Of a stretch of DNA of 14,192 nucleotides, positions 1 to 6,272 are shown piece by piece. The stretch is from Gammaproteobacteria bacterium (GTDB lineage: Bacteria > Pseudomonadota > Gammaproteobacteria > Steroidobacterales > Steroidobacteraceae). The notes beneath the pieces were generated by a model, which ran no database searches, was not told where the DNA came from, and saw only the letters and a list, made by a program, of their open reading frames with translations. The translations under genes and the position numbers were made by a program. Location of the stretch: the NCBI GenBank assembly GCA_028293725.1, contig JAQGOE010000191.1, forward strand, positions 1 through 14,192. The letters run 5' to 3'. Position 1 is the stretch's first letter. Every line of letters starts with the position of its first letter.

Positions 1-23
1 AATGATCGCCGTAGCGAGGGCGA

Positions 24-111
24 CCCAGATCGAGCAGCTTTCTGCGATCGTTTCCCGCGCATAGCCGACGCATATGTAAGGGAAACGATCGCAGAAAGAT
101 GCCGATCTGGG
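24..111. repeat. Large imperfect inverted repeat (hairpin or cruciform)
   Basis: A perfect 19-bp inverted repeat has arms at 38-56 and 80-98, separated by a 23-base loop. It is extended outward, after a 5-versus-4-base mismatch, by a further 9-bp pair at 24-32 and 103-111, so about 28 bp can pair. The arms contain the palindrome CGATCG. No T-run follows on either strand, so it is not a standard intrinsic terminator. It sits 37 bp beyond the 3' end of the histidine kinase gene. It could be a REP/MITE-like element, an mRNA-stabilising hairpin or a protein-binding site. The pairing is read directly; the role is unknown. Confidence 0.75.
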
Positions 112-147
112 GCGGCCGCAGTAGGCGAGCATTGCTCAGACAGGCTC

Positions 148-984
148 CTAACTGCCGGCGGACGCCGCGTCCGTCGCGTCCACGGCCAGAGGCAGGCGCA
201 CCGTAAACGTGCTGCCGCGATTCAGGCCCTCACTATGCGCTTCGATACCCCCACCGTGGAGCTCCACCAGGCGCTTGACCAGGGTGAGTCCGATGCCGAG
301 GCCGCTGCGTGCACCGATGCCCGGCGGGCCCGGGCGGGCAAACATATCAAACACCCAGGGAAGCAACTCCGGCGCAATGCCGATCCCGCTGTCCGCGACC
401 GTCAGCACGGCGTCCGCGGAATCCCGCGTCAGTGTGACTCTGATCGGACTCTCGGGATTGGAATACATCGCGCTGTTGTCGATGAGGGTCGACAACACCT
501 GCGCGAGCCGGGTTACGTCGCCATCGACGATGAGTGGACCCCCTGTCACTTCGACACGCAGACGGTGCCGCTTGCGCTCGACGAGGGGTCGCGTTGTCTC
601 GAGCGCCATGTCGACGGCGGTCATGAGATTCGTACGATCTACCCGGAGCTCGAGCCGGCCGCGGGTGATTCGCGAAACATCCACCAGGTCGTCGATGAGG
701 CGGACGAGGTGCGCGATCTGCCGCTCGATCAAGGCGCGCGCGGCCGCCACCCGAGCGGGATCCGCGTCCGCGACCTTCATGATCTCCGTAGCGTTGCGCA
801 TGGGCGCCAACGGATTGCGCAACTCGTGCGCGAGGGTCGCCAGAAACTCGTCCCGGCGCCGCTCGGATTCATGGAGAACGTCCTCGATGCGTTTGCGCTC
901 TTGGATTTCCAACTCGAGCGCGTGAGCTTTCTGTCGCAGGGCGCTCAACAAGGAATGCTCGGTCTCTTGAAACTCCTGCGCCAT
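148..984 (-). CDS. Soluble sensor histidine kinase (HisKA + HATPase), no sensor domain
   Basis: This is a two-component histidine kinase that autophosphorylates on His and would pass the phosphate to a response regulator Asp. An N-terminal coiled coil rich in Glu and Arg (about residues 8-48) leads into the HisKA helix with the H-box AHELRNPLAP, phosphoacceptor about H53. The HATPase domain follows: N-box around N170, G1 box DSGIGIA at 198-204 and G2 box GLGIGL at 228-233. No membrane segment, PAS or GAF domain is present; the 278-residue protein is essentially linker plus catalytic core. An in-frame ATG at 990 lies only 3 bases from a GGAG, and a TAA stop directly precedes it; the ATG at 984 lies 9 bases from that GGAG and is preferred. 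No response regulator is in view, so the partner is unknown. It is divergent from the acetyltransferase gene. Confidence 0.93.
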   Translation of the reverse strand: MAQEFQETEHSLLSALRQKAHALELEIQERKRIEDVLHESERRRDEFLATLAHELRNPLAPMRNATEIMKVADADPARVAAARALIERQIAHLVRLIDDLVDVSRITRGRLELRVDRTNLMTAVDMALETTRPLVERKRHRLRVEVTGGPLIVDGDVTRLAQVLSTLIDNSAMYSNPESPIRVTLTRDSADAVLTVADSGIGIAPELLPWVFDMFARPGPPGIGARSGLGIGLTLVKRLVELHGGGIEAHSEGLNRGSTFTVRLPLAVDATDAASAGS

Positions 985-993
985 CGACATTTA

Positions 994-997
994 CTCC
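994..997 (-). promoter_or_regulatory. Ribosome binding site deciding the kinase start
   Basis: GGAG on the minus strand lies 3 bases upstream of the ATG at 990 but 9 bases upstream of the ATG at 984. The second spacing is workable and the first is too short, so initiation at 984 is favoured. Confidence 0.5.
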
Positions 998-1078
998 GCT
1001 GTCGGTCCGGATGGCTCCGGCGCGTCCGGCTTGTAAGCAATTCGCAAGATCTATGCCCCTGCCGAGCTTGGCATCTCC

Positions 1079-2266
1079 ATGATTCGTAACGTTGCAACAG
1101 ATGACCTCGAGCGTGTCCGCGGCTTCCTCGAAGCTCACCTGGACACTTCGCTTTTTCTACTGTCGAACCTGGCCATCTTCGGACCCCGCCTCACGGACCA
1201 TGGGAATTCGGGCAACTTTCGGCTGGTTGAGGAGGCAGGCAGGGTGGTCGCCGTGTTCTGTCTCTCTCGCCGCGGCAATTTGCTGGTGCAGGCGGCCGGC
1301 CGCGCCGATCTGGCGGAGTCCATCCTGGAAGCCTGCGAGGCCGAGACGATCGAGGTTTCCGGAGTTGCCGGGGAATGGCCGACGGCCGAGGCCCTGTGGG
1401 ACCTGCTCCGTGCGGATCCACGGTTCGAGCCGACGCTGAGCTCGAAGGATGTGTTGTATCGACTGCCGCTCCCCACCGAGGGGACGCGCATGCCGTTGCC
1501 GCCGGGCGTGGTCGTTCGCGCGCTTGACGCGAGTGACTTCGAGCAATGGGAGCGACTCAATACCGCCTACTGCGCCGAGGTTCATCTGCCGCTGCCGGTG
1601 GCCGACGCAGCCCACGAAGCCGAGTTCGTGAGAAGGACTCGCGCGAAGTGGTGGTGGGGAACCTTCGTAGGCTCACAGCTCGCGGCCGTTGTCGGGTTAA
1701 ATGCGGCCTACGGTGTCGTTGGGCAGGTGGGGGGTGTGTACGCGCGACCGGCGGATCGGAAAAAAGGCCTGGCGCGCGCCGCGATGGAGCTCCTCATGGA
1801 CGAGAGTCGGGAGCAGCATCATCTCGAGAAGCTCATCCTGTTCACAAATGAGGACAACCAGGGCGCGCGGCGGCTGTACGAGTCGCTCGGTTTCGAGGCG
1901 GCTGGCGCGTTCGGCCTCCTGCTCGGATCACGCCGCCCCCAGTCGCTGGCTCAGCCGCGTCACAAATGGGAAGGGCAGTCGGGCGAACGCTACACCTACG
2001 AGGTGTACGCATGGCCGCTGCGGCTGAGTCCCGCGCCGGGGAATTTCGTTTTCGCCGACAGCCTCGGGTCGGGGCACTGGCGGCCGCTGCAGATCGGAGA
2101 GTGCGCCGATCTGGCTACGCTCGCCGACCAGGAGCGATCGCGCAACTCGGGAGGGCGGCACGTCCCGAGCCACGTTCACGTCCGCGTCAACTTCAACCCG
2201 GCCGCCGTACGGCGGCGCGAGGTCAGTGATCTCGCGGGCCGATGGCTGTCAGGGGATCACGATTAG
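1079..2266 (+). CDS. GNAT acetyltransferase with C-terminal GIY-YIG-like extension
   Basis: This is a 395-residue protein. Residues 1 to about 135 resemble the N-terminal half of tandem GNAT proteins (a start rich in ATxxDLxxVxxFLxxH, then SLFLLSNL). Residues about 140-290 are a typical GNAT acyl-CoA-binding domain: motif A with RKKGLA at 227-232, and motif B NEDNQGARRLYESLGFE, the usual ending of the fold. GNAT enzymes move an acetyl group from acetyl-CoA to an amine; the substrate here cannot be told. After a linker, residues about 305-393 (starting YTYEVYAWPLR) look like a small GIY-YIG-superfamily protein: GNFVF at 321-325 in the GIY place, LQIGE at 337-341 in the YIG place, then PSHVHVRV and a REVSDLAGRW helix. 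The frame is open throughout. No strong ribosome binding site precedes the ATG. The GNAT call is firm; the tail assignment is from memory of the family pattern. Confidence 0.88.
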   Translation: MIRNVATDDLERVRGFLEAHLDTSLFLLSNLAIFGPRLTDHGNSGNFRLVEEAGRVVAVFCLSRRGNLLVQAAGRADLAESILEACEAETIEVSGVAGEWPTAEALWDLLRADPRFEPTLSSKDVLYRLPLPTEGTRMPLPPGVVVRALDASDFEQWERLNTAYCAEVHLPLPVADAAHEAEFVRRTRAKWWWGTFVGSQLAAVVGLNAAYGVVGQVGGVYARPADRKKGLARAAMELLMDESREQHHLEKLILFTNEDNQGARRLYESLGFEAAGAFGLLLGSRRPQSLAQPRHKWEGQSGERYTYEVYAWPLRLSPAPGNFVFADSLGSGHWRPLQIGECADLATLADQERSRNSGGRHVPSHVHVRVNFNPAAVRRREVSDLAGRWLSGDHD

Positions 2267-2484
2267 TCCGCGAACGCGATCTGCTGCATCCGCCGGATCA
2301 TGGCCCGGGCCTTTGCCGGCGCACAGGCTCGAGCTTCCTGGGTCAGAAACAAGGCACCCCGGATGTGCTCGGTCAGCGCCGCCACCAGGATGAGCGGTGC
2401 ATGGCGCTCGGCCAGATCCGGGAGCGCCGCCTGGATTTCGGCGGCGCACAGGCGGACTTGTGCTTGATAGCGAGCTTGCTTCAT
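2263..2484 (-). CDS. Small helical protein of unknown function
   Basis: This 73-residue protein is not recognised. It reads as amphipathic helices rich in Ala, Arg and Gln (start MKQARYQAQVRL, end RMQQIAFAD), with no signal peptide, membrane helix or metal motif. Two Cys residues are not in a recognisable pairing. Support for a real gene is a GAGG at 2492-2495 placed 7 bases before the ATG and an AT-rich stretch just upstream. Its TAA stop (2263-2265) interlocks with the TAG stop of the convergent acetyltransferase gene (2264-2266), the two stops sharing two base pairs. It may belong with the minus-strand gene to its right or have its own promoter in the 88-bp gap. Function unknown. Confidence 0.6.
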   Translation of the reverse strand: MKQARYQAQVRLCAAEIQAALPDLAERHAPLILVAALTEHIRGALFLTQEARACAPAKARAMIRRMQQIAFAD

Positions 2485-2572
2485 TGGCAGGCCTCAGTGG
2501 TTCAGTGTGATGACTATATACCGCAACTGACACTACAGTAATCCTCTGACGCGGCCTGGGCAACTGTTACGT
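2485..2572 (-). promoter_or_regulatory. AT-rich upstream gap, possible promoter of the small gene
   Basis: This 88-bp gap contains an AT-rich patch (2512-2521, TATATA on the minus strand) that could be a -10 element for the 73-residue gene, but no convincing -35 box sits 16-18 bases upstream. A short direct repeat CAGTG-GTT-CAGTG lies next to it. Read by eye only. Confidence 0.25.
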
Positions 2573-3328
2573 TCACAGCGTGTAGCGCACCACCATGCGA
2601 GCCACTCGCGCGCGTTCGACGGACCAGTGCGCGAATCCCTGGCACACCTGCTTGGTTCCTTGACCTTCGGGACTCTCAACATACTTCTCGGCGAAGCGCG
2701 CCTGCCCCGCCTCCTGGCCCGGCAACAGCCGATTGGTGCTCCAGGGCGCCTCGGAATCAACGGGCCGCGCGAAGAGTTGGACTTCAGATACCGTCGCGTT
2801 GTTTGGAACCGTGGCGCACAGGGTGATGGCGCTCGCTTCGGTTTCCGTGCACGAGGGCGCCGGCGGCGGCGCCGCCTCGGCCGTGACTCCCGGCGGTGAG
2901 GTCGCTCCGGGAGCGCTCACGACCAACGCGGGCCGGCAGGGTCCCACCGTCGCCATCACCGCGACGCCGTCGGTGCCCAGTTTGCGCAGGACTCCCATCT
3001 CGATCTCGGCGCGCACTCCGGCCTGGGTGATCTCGAGTTGGTTTTCGGTACGGCTGACTTCGTCCAGCCGCGCTCGCAGCTCGTGTTCGAGCATGCCCTT
3101 GGCGACACGCTCGTTTTCGGTGAGCCATTGGGAGAGTGAGAAGCCGGCGACGGCCGAGGCCCCGACCATGACGAAGAGGACGATGAACGGCGCGCGGCTC
3201 TTCTTCCGGTTACCCGGCGATTGCGCGCGCGCGGCAAGCTCTCGCGCAATGGAGAACCTGAGTTGCAACAGCGAGGCGGAAAGCGTCGCGGTCGCGGCGA
3301 TGATGGCTGCAAGAATTGAGTCGGACAT
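2573..3328 (-). CDS. Membrane-anchored protein of unknown function
   Basis: This 251-residue protein is not matched to a named family. Two hydrophobic segments lie near the N terminus: about residues 3-21, and about 47-67 after a basic linker containing RKKSR. Residues about 68-112 are Glu- and Arg-rich and likely coiled coil. A region rich in Pro and Ala follows, and the C-terminal third (about 155-251) is Cys-containing and mixed alpha/beta. If the basic linker stays in the cytoplasm, both ends would face the periplasm. AAGGG about 6 bases before the ATG serves as ribosome binding site. It is divergent from the ABC protein gene across a 230-bp gap. No catalytic motif is visible. The coding call rests on the uninterrupted frame, the plausible topology and the ribosome binding site. 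Confidence 0.72.
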   Translation of the reverse strand: MSDSILAAIIAATATLSASLLQLRFSIARELAARAQSPGNRKKSRAPFIVLFVMVGASAVAGFSLSQWLTENERVAKGMLEHELRARLDEVSRTENQLEITQAGVRAEIEMGVLRKLGTDGVAVMATVGPCRPALVVSAPGATSPPGVTAEAAPPPAPSCTETEASAITLCATVPNNATVSEVQLFARPVDSEAPWSTNRLLPGQEAGQARFAEKYVESPEGQGTKQVCQGFAHWSVERARVARMVVRYTL

Positions 3329-3520
3329 GTTGTTCCCTTTCGCAGCCTAACGCTAGCACGAGCGGGCAATCCGGCGCCGAGGTGCCGCCGTGATAGAAGC
3401 CGAAATTGCGATGAAGGTCACAGGGGACGGCGCGACCGGCCGGCGGATGCGTGAGGATTTTTCCGGGGCGCGGACTATGGCCCACCGGGCTGTCGCCTCG
3501 TTGCGACGAGCCGGTCGTGC

Positions 3521-3526
3521 GACAAT
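3521..3526 (+). promoter_or_regulatory. Candidate -10 element before the ABC gene
   Basis: GACAAT at 3521-3526 would put a transcript start near 3533, about 26 bases before the ATG at 3559. TTGCGA at 3501-3506 is a possible -35, but the 14-base spacer is too short. If real, it rules out the upstream GTG at 3451 as the start. Weak, read by eye. Confidence 0.25.
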
Positions 3527-3558
3527 GGTCCTCTTGCGAAGACTCTCAACGAATCCCA

Positions 3559-5088
3559 ATGCAGCGAACGAAGAACGCGGACGCACGCTACGTCGAAGTG
3601 CGCCTGGCGAACGTCCATCTCGAGCGGGAAGGGCGGACGATTCTGGAAGATGTGAATTGGACCATCCGTCCGGGCGAGCATTGGGTGCTCGCCGGCGGCA
3701 ACGGGGCGGGTAAGTCGCAGCTTTTAAAGCTGATTTCCGGCGCCGTATGGCCGACTCCGACCGGCCGCGAGGTACGGCAGTACCGCTGGCGCCGTGAGGT
3801 GTGGCCCGGTCCTTTCGAGGTGCAGGACGAGATCAGCTACGTGGGTCCGGAGCGGCAGGACAAGTACGAGCGCTACGGCTGGAACCACACGGTGGAGCAG
3901 GTCGTCGGCACCGGCCTCTACCGTACTGATATTCCGCTCAACCCGCTCGATTCGGGCGATCGCCGGCGGATTGCCGCCGTGTTGGGACGGCTGGCGGTCG
4001 GACAGTTGTCCAAGCGACGCTTTCTCACCCTCTCCTATGGCGAACGGCGCCTGGTGTTGCTCGCGCGCGCGCTGGCGTCACGTCCGAAGTTGCTGCTGCT
4101 CGATGAATTGTTGAATGGCTTGGACGAGGTCAATCACGGGCGCGCGGTGCGTTGGCTGGCTCACACCCAACGCTCGCGTATGCCATGGGTTCTGGCTACA
4201 CACCGGGTCGAAGATGTGCCGGCGAGCGCGACGCATGCTCTCGTGTTGGAAAAAGGGCGCCTCGTGTATTGCGGCAAGTTGCGGCGCGCGCCGCTCGAGC
4301 GTTGGCTGAATGCGGAGCACGACGGCTCGGCCCCGGTCGTGCCATTGCAGCGCAAACGTCGCCAGCGCGCGCCGGAATTTCTCGTGCGTCTCACGAATGC
4401 CAGCGTCTATCTTGACGAGCATCCGGGTCTGAAGAAAATCTCTCTCGAAGTGCGCCCCCAACAATGCTGGGTCGTCCACGGACGTAACGGCTCCGGGAAG
4501 ACGACTCTCTTACGTACTCTGTATGGGGATCATGGCGTCGCGGTTGGCGGCCGCGTCGAGAGAGCCGGCATCGAGCCGGGAGTGCCGCTCGAAGTCTTCA
4601 AACGGCGCGTGGGCCTGGTTGCCCCTCATTTGCAGGCCGACCATCCTCAACACCTGGTTGTCGCTGAAGTCGTACAGTCGGGTAGGCATTCGAGCATCGG
4701 ACTCAACGAGGCGCCCACTGCCGCGGACCGGGCGGCCGCGCGGCGCTCGCTGGAGTTCTTCGGCCTGAGTGAGCTGGCCACTCGAACGCTGCGCGAATTG
4801 TCCTATGGGCAGTTGCGGCGCGTCTTATTTGCGCGCGCCTGGGTGCGTCATCCTGACCTTCTGCTGCTGGATGAGGCATTCTCCGGCGTCGACGCCCCGA
4901 CCCGCCGATCGCTCAAGAGTCACATGGAAGCCATGGTTGCCGACGGCACTGCCGTGGTCATGACGACTCACCATCGGCCCGAATGGCCCGATTGTGTCAC
5001 CCATGAGCTCGAGCTCGCCGGCGGTGAGGCGCGGTATTGTGGTCCGGTGCGGCCTTCCGGCCGTCGTGTGAGCGGAGTCGTGAAGTGA
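3559..5088 (+). CDS. ModF-like ABC protein with two ATPase domains
   Basis: This is a cytoplasmic protein with two ATP-binding cassettes in one chain and no membrane segment, 509 residues, close to the roughly 490 of ModF. Domain 1: Walker A GGNGAGKS (46-53), signature LSYGE (158-162), Walker B LLLLDE (178-183), switch His 215. Domain 2: Walker A GRNGSGKT (308-315), signature LSYGQ (414-418), Walker B LLLDE (435-439), switch His 471. All ATPase motifs look intact. ModF-type proteins are linked to molybdate transport genes in some bacteria, but their role is unsettled, and no molybdate gene is in view. An upstream in-frame GTG at 3451 would add 36 residues of unrelated composition; the ATG at 3559 fits the family start. 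The stop overlaps the next start by four bases (GTGA), suggesting translational coupling. Confidence 0.92.
   Translation: MQRTKNADARYVEVRLANVHLEREGRTILEDVNWTIRPGEHWVLAGGNGAGKSQLLKLISGAVWPTPTGREVRQYRWRREVWPGPFEVQDEISYVGPERQDKYERYGWNHTVEQVVGTGLYRTDIPLNPLDSGDRRRIAAVLGRLAVGQLSKRRFLTLSYGERRLVLLARALASRPKLLLLDELLNGLDEVNHGRAVRWLAHTQRSRMPWVLATHRVEDVPASATHALVLEKGRLVYCGKLRRAPLERWLNAEHDGSAPVVPLQRKRRQRAPEFLVRLTNASVYLDEHPGLKKISLEVRPQQCWVVHGRNGSGKTTLLRTLYGDHGVAVGGRVERAGIEPGVPLEVFKRRVGLVAPHLQADHPQHLVVAEVVQSGRHSSIGLNEAPTAADRAAARRSLEFFGLSELATRTLRELSYGQLRRVLFARAWVRHPDLLLLDEAFSGVDAPTRRSLKSHMEAMVADGTAVVMTTHHRPEWPDCVTHELELAGGEARYCGPVRPSGRRVSGVVK
5074..5077 (+). promoter_or_regulatory. Ribosome binding site supporting the GTG start at 5085
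   Basis: GGAG inside the end of the ABC gene lies 7 bases before GTG at 5085. The alternative ATG at 5094 has only a weaker purine stretch. The GTG start gives a four-base overlap with the upstream stop. Confidence 0.5.
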
Positions 5089-6272
5089 GCGGCATGGGGA
5101 AGTGGATCGTTCTCGCGCTGGCCGTCGTGGCCGTGCTGGCCTGCGCCCGCGATCCGGTTTTCTGGCACCGCTACTTTCTGGCGATCTCGGGGTCCTCGGC
5201 CTCGCTTTACCGGCCGCGTGAGCTCGTCGCGGGTGGCAATGAGCCCCCGGCGCCGCGCGTTGCTCCCCAGCTCGAGTCGCTCGACCCGGCGTCGCTGCAG
5301 TCTGCGGCCGACTACGCCGCCGAGAAAGATTCGACCGCGCTCATCGTGAGCCGTCACGATCACATCGTCTTCGAGAAATACTGGCATGGGACGGGATTCG
5401 ATACCGTGGAGGACGGGCAGTCGCTCTCGCGTGTCGTCGTGGCGCTGGCCGTCGGTGTTGCCGTGGTACAGCACCAGATCCGCTGGCCCGATGAGCCCAT
5501 TGGGCACTTCATCGCTCAATGGAAGGACGATCCCCGGGGCGCGATTACCATCGACCAACTTCTGAAGATGTCGAGTGGCCTGAGCGCACCCGAGCCATCG
5601 CTCGTTCCATGGAAGGCCAGCGTACGTGGCGCTCTCGGTTCCGACATCGACGCCGTGCATCTCGCGGCGCCGCTCGTGGGTAAGCCCGGCGCGACCTGGG
5701 CCGACCAGAGCGCCGATCCGCAGTTGGCCGCGCTCGTCATCGAGCGCGCCACCGGAATGCGTTACGCGCAGTTTGTATCGCAGGCCCTCTGGCGGCCCAT
5801 CGGAGCGGGCGACGCCTGGATGTGGCTCGACCGTAAGGGGGGCACCGCGCATGCGGACTGTTGCATGCTGGCGCGCCAGGGTGACTGGATCCGTCTCGCC
5901 GAGCTGTTGATCAAGGATGGCAATTACCGCGGCGACGAAATCATTCGCCCGGGTTGGGTCGCCCGGATGCTCGTTCCCGCCCATGGCAATGAAACCTACG
6001 GCTCCTACATTCGTCTCGGTAAGAACACTGTCCCCGGAACGGAGCCCTATGCGGTCGATGACATATTCGTCATCGCAGGTCAGGGCGGCAACCGCCTCTG
6101 GGTGGTGCCGTCAATGCAGATAGCAATCCTGCGGATGGCACCCGAGTCACGCGACGCGGTCGATTTCGACGATACGCGCATACCCAATCTCGTGATTCGT
6201 GGCGCGCATGACTATCAGCCCCCGCGGGCTCGACCGGGCGCTGATATTTCCAAGCTCGTGCCCGGCCACTGA
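5085..6272 (+). CDS. Beta-lactamase-fold serine hydrolase-like protein, active site altered
   Basis: This 395-residue protein resembles the class C beta-lactamase/6-aminohexanoate-dimer hydrolase group. A hydrophobic N terminus (about residues 7-20, ending VLAC) is a signal anchor or a poor lipobox, so it probably acts outside the cytoplasm. Family landmarks are a HDHIVFEKYWHG strand, ITIDQLLKMSSGLS, a QLAALVIERATGMRY helix and the GGTAHADCC region. The nucleophile motif, expected as SxxK, reads S-L-S-R at 113-116, so the general-base Lys appears to be Arg. The Tyr of the second motif appears replaced: WADQSAD at 205-211 aligns with forms such as xxYxS, with Asp 207 in the Tyr place. It may therefore be inactive or catalytically changed. 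It overlaps the ABC gene by four bases and the MFS gene by one (TGATG). GTG 5085 is chosen over ATG 5094 on ribosome binding site and overlap. Confidence 0.85.
   Translation: MSGMGKWIVLALAVVAVLACARDPVFWHRYFLAISGSSASLYRPRELVAGGNEPPAPRVAPQLESLDPASLQSAADYAAEKDSTALIVSRHDHIVFEKYWHGTGFDTVEDGQSLSRVVVALAVGVAVVQHQIRWPDEPIGHFIAQWKDDPRGAITIDQLLKMSSGLSAPEPSLVPWKASVRGALGSDIDAVHLAAPLVGKPGATWADQSADPQLAALVIERATGMRYAQFVSQALWRPIGAGDAWMWLDRKGGTAHADCCMLARQGDWIRLAELLIKDGNYRGDEIIRPGWVARMLVPAHGNETYGSYIRLGKNTVPGTEPYAVDDIFVIAGQGGNRLWVVPSMQIAILRMAPESRDAVDFDDTRIPNLVIRGAHDYQPPRARPGADISKLVPGH

Noticed and set aside
1..132. Minus-strand frame open from an ATG at 132 to the window edge, and a plus-strand frame 2-64
   Set aside because: The first is largely encoded by the inverted repeat and is Cys-rich without any motif. 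The second is 20 codons that could be a gene tail but cannot be supported from so little sequence.
235..1089. Long plus-strand open frame across the histidine kinase
   Set aside because: It is antisense to a gene with clear kinase motifs, and its translation (rich in Arg, His and Asp) has no recognisable fold. It is a GC-rich shadow.
3451..3558. GTG at 3451 as the start of the ABC gene
   Set aside because: The added 36 residues (Arg, Pro, Cys and Trp rich) do not fit the family, and the family-like sequence begins just after the ATG at 3559.
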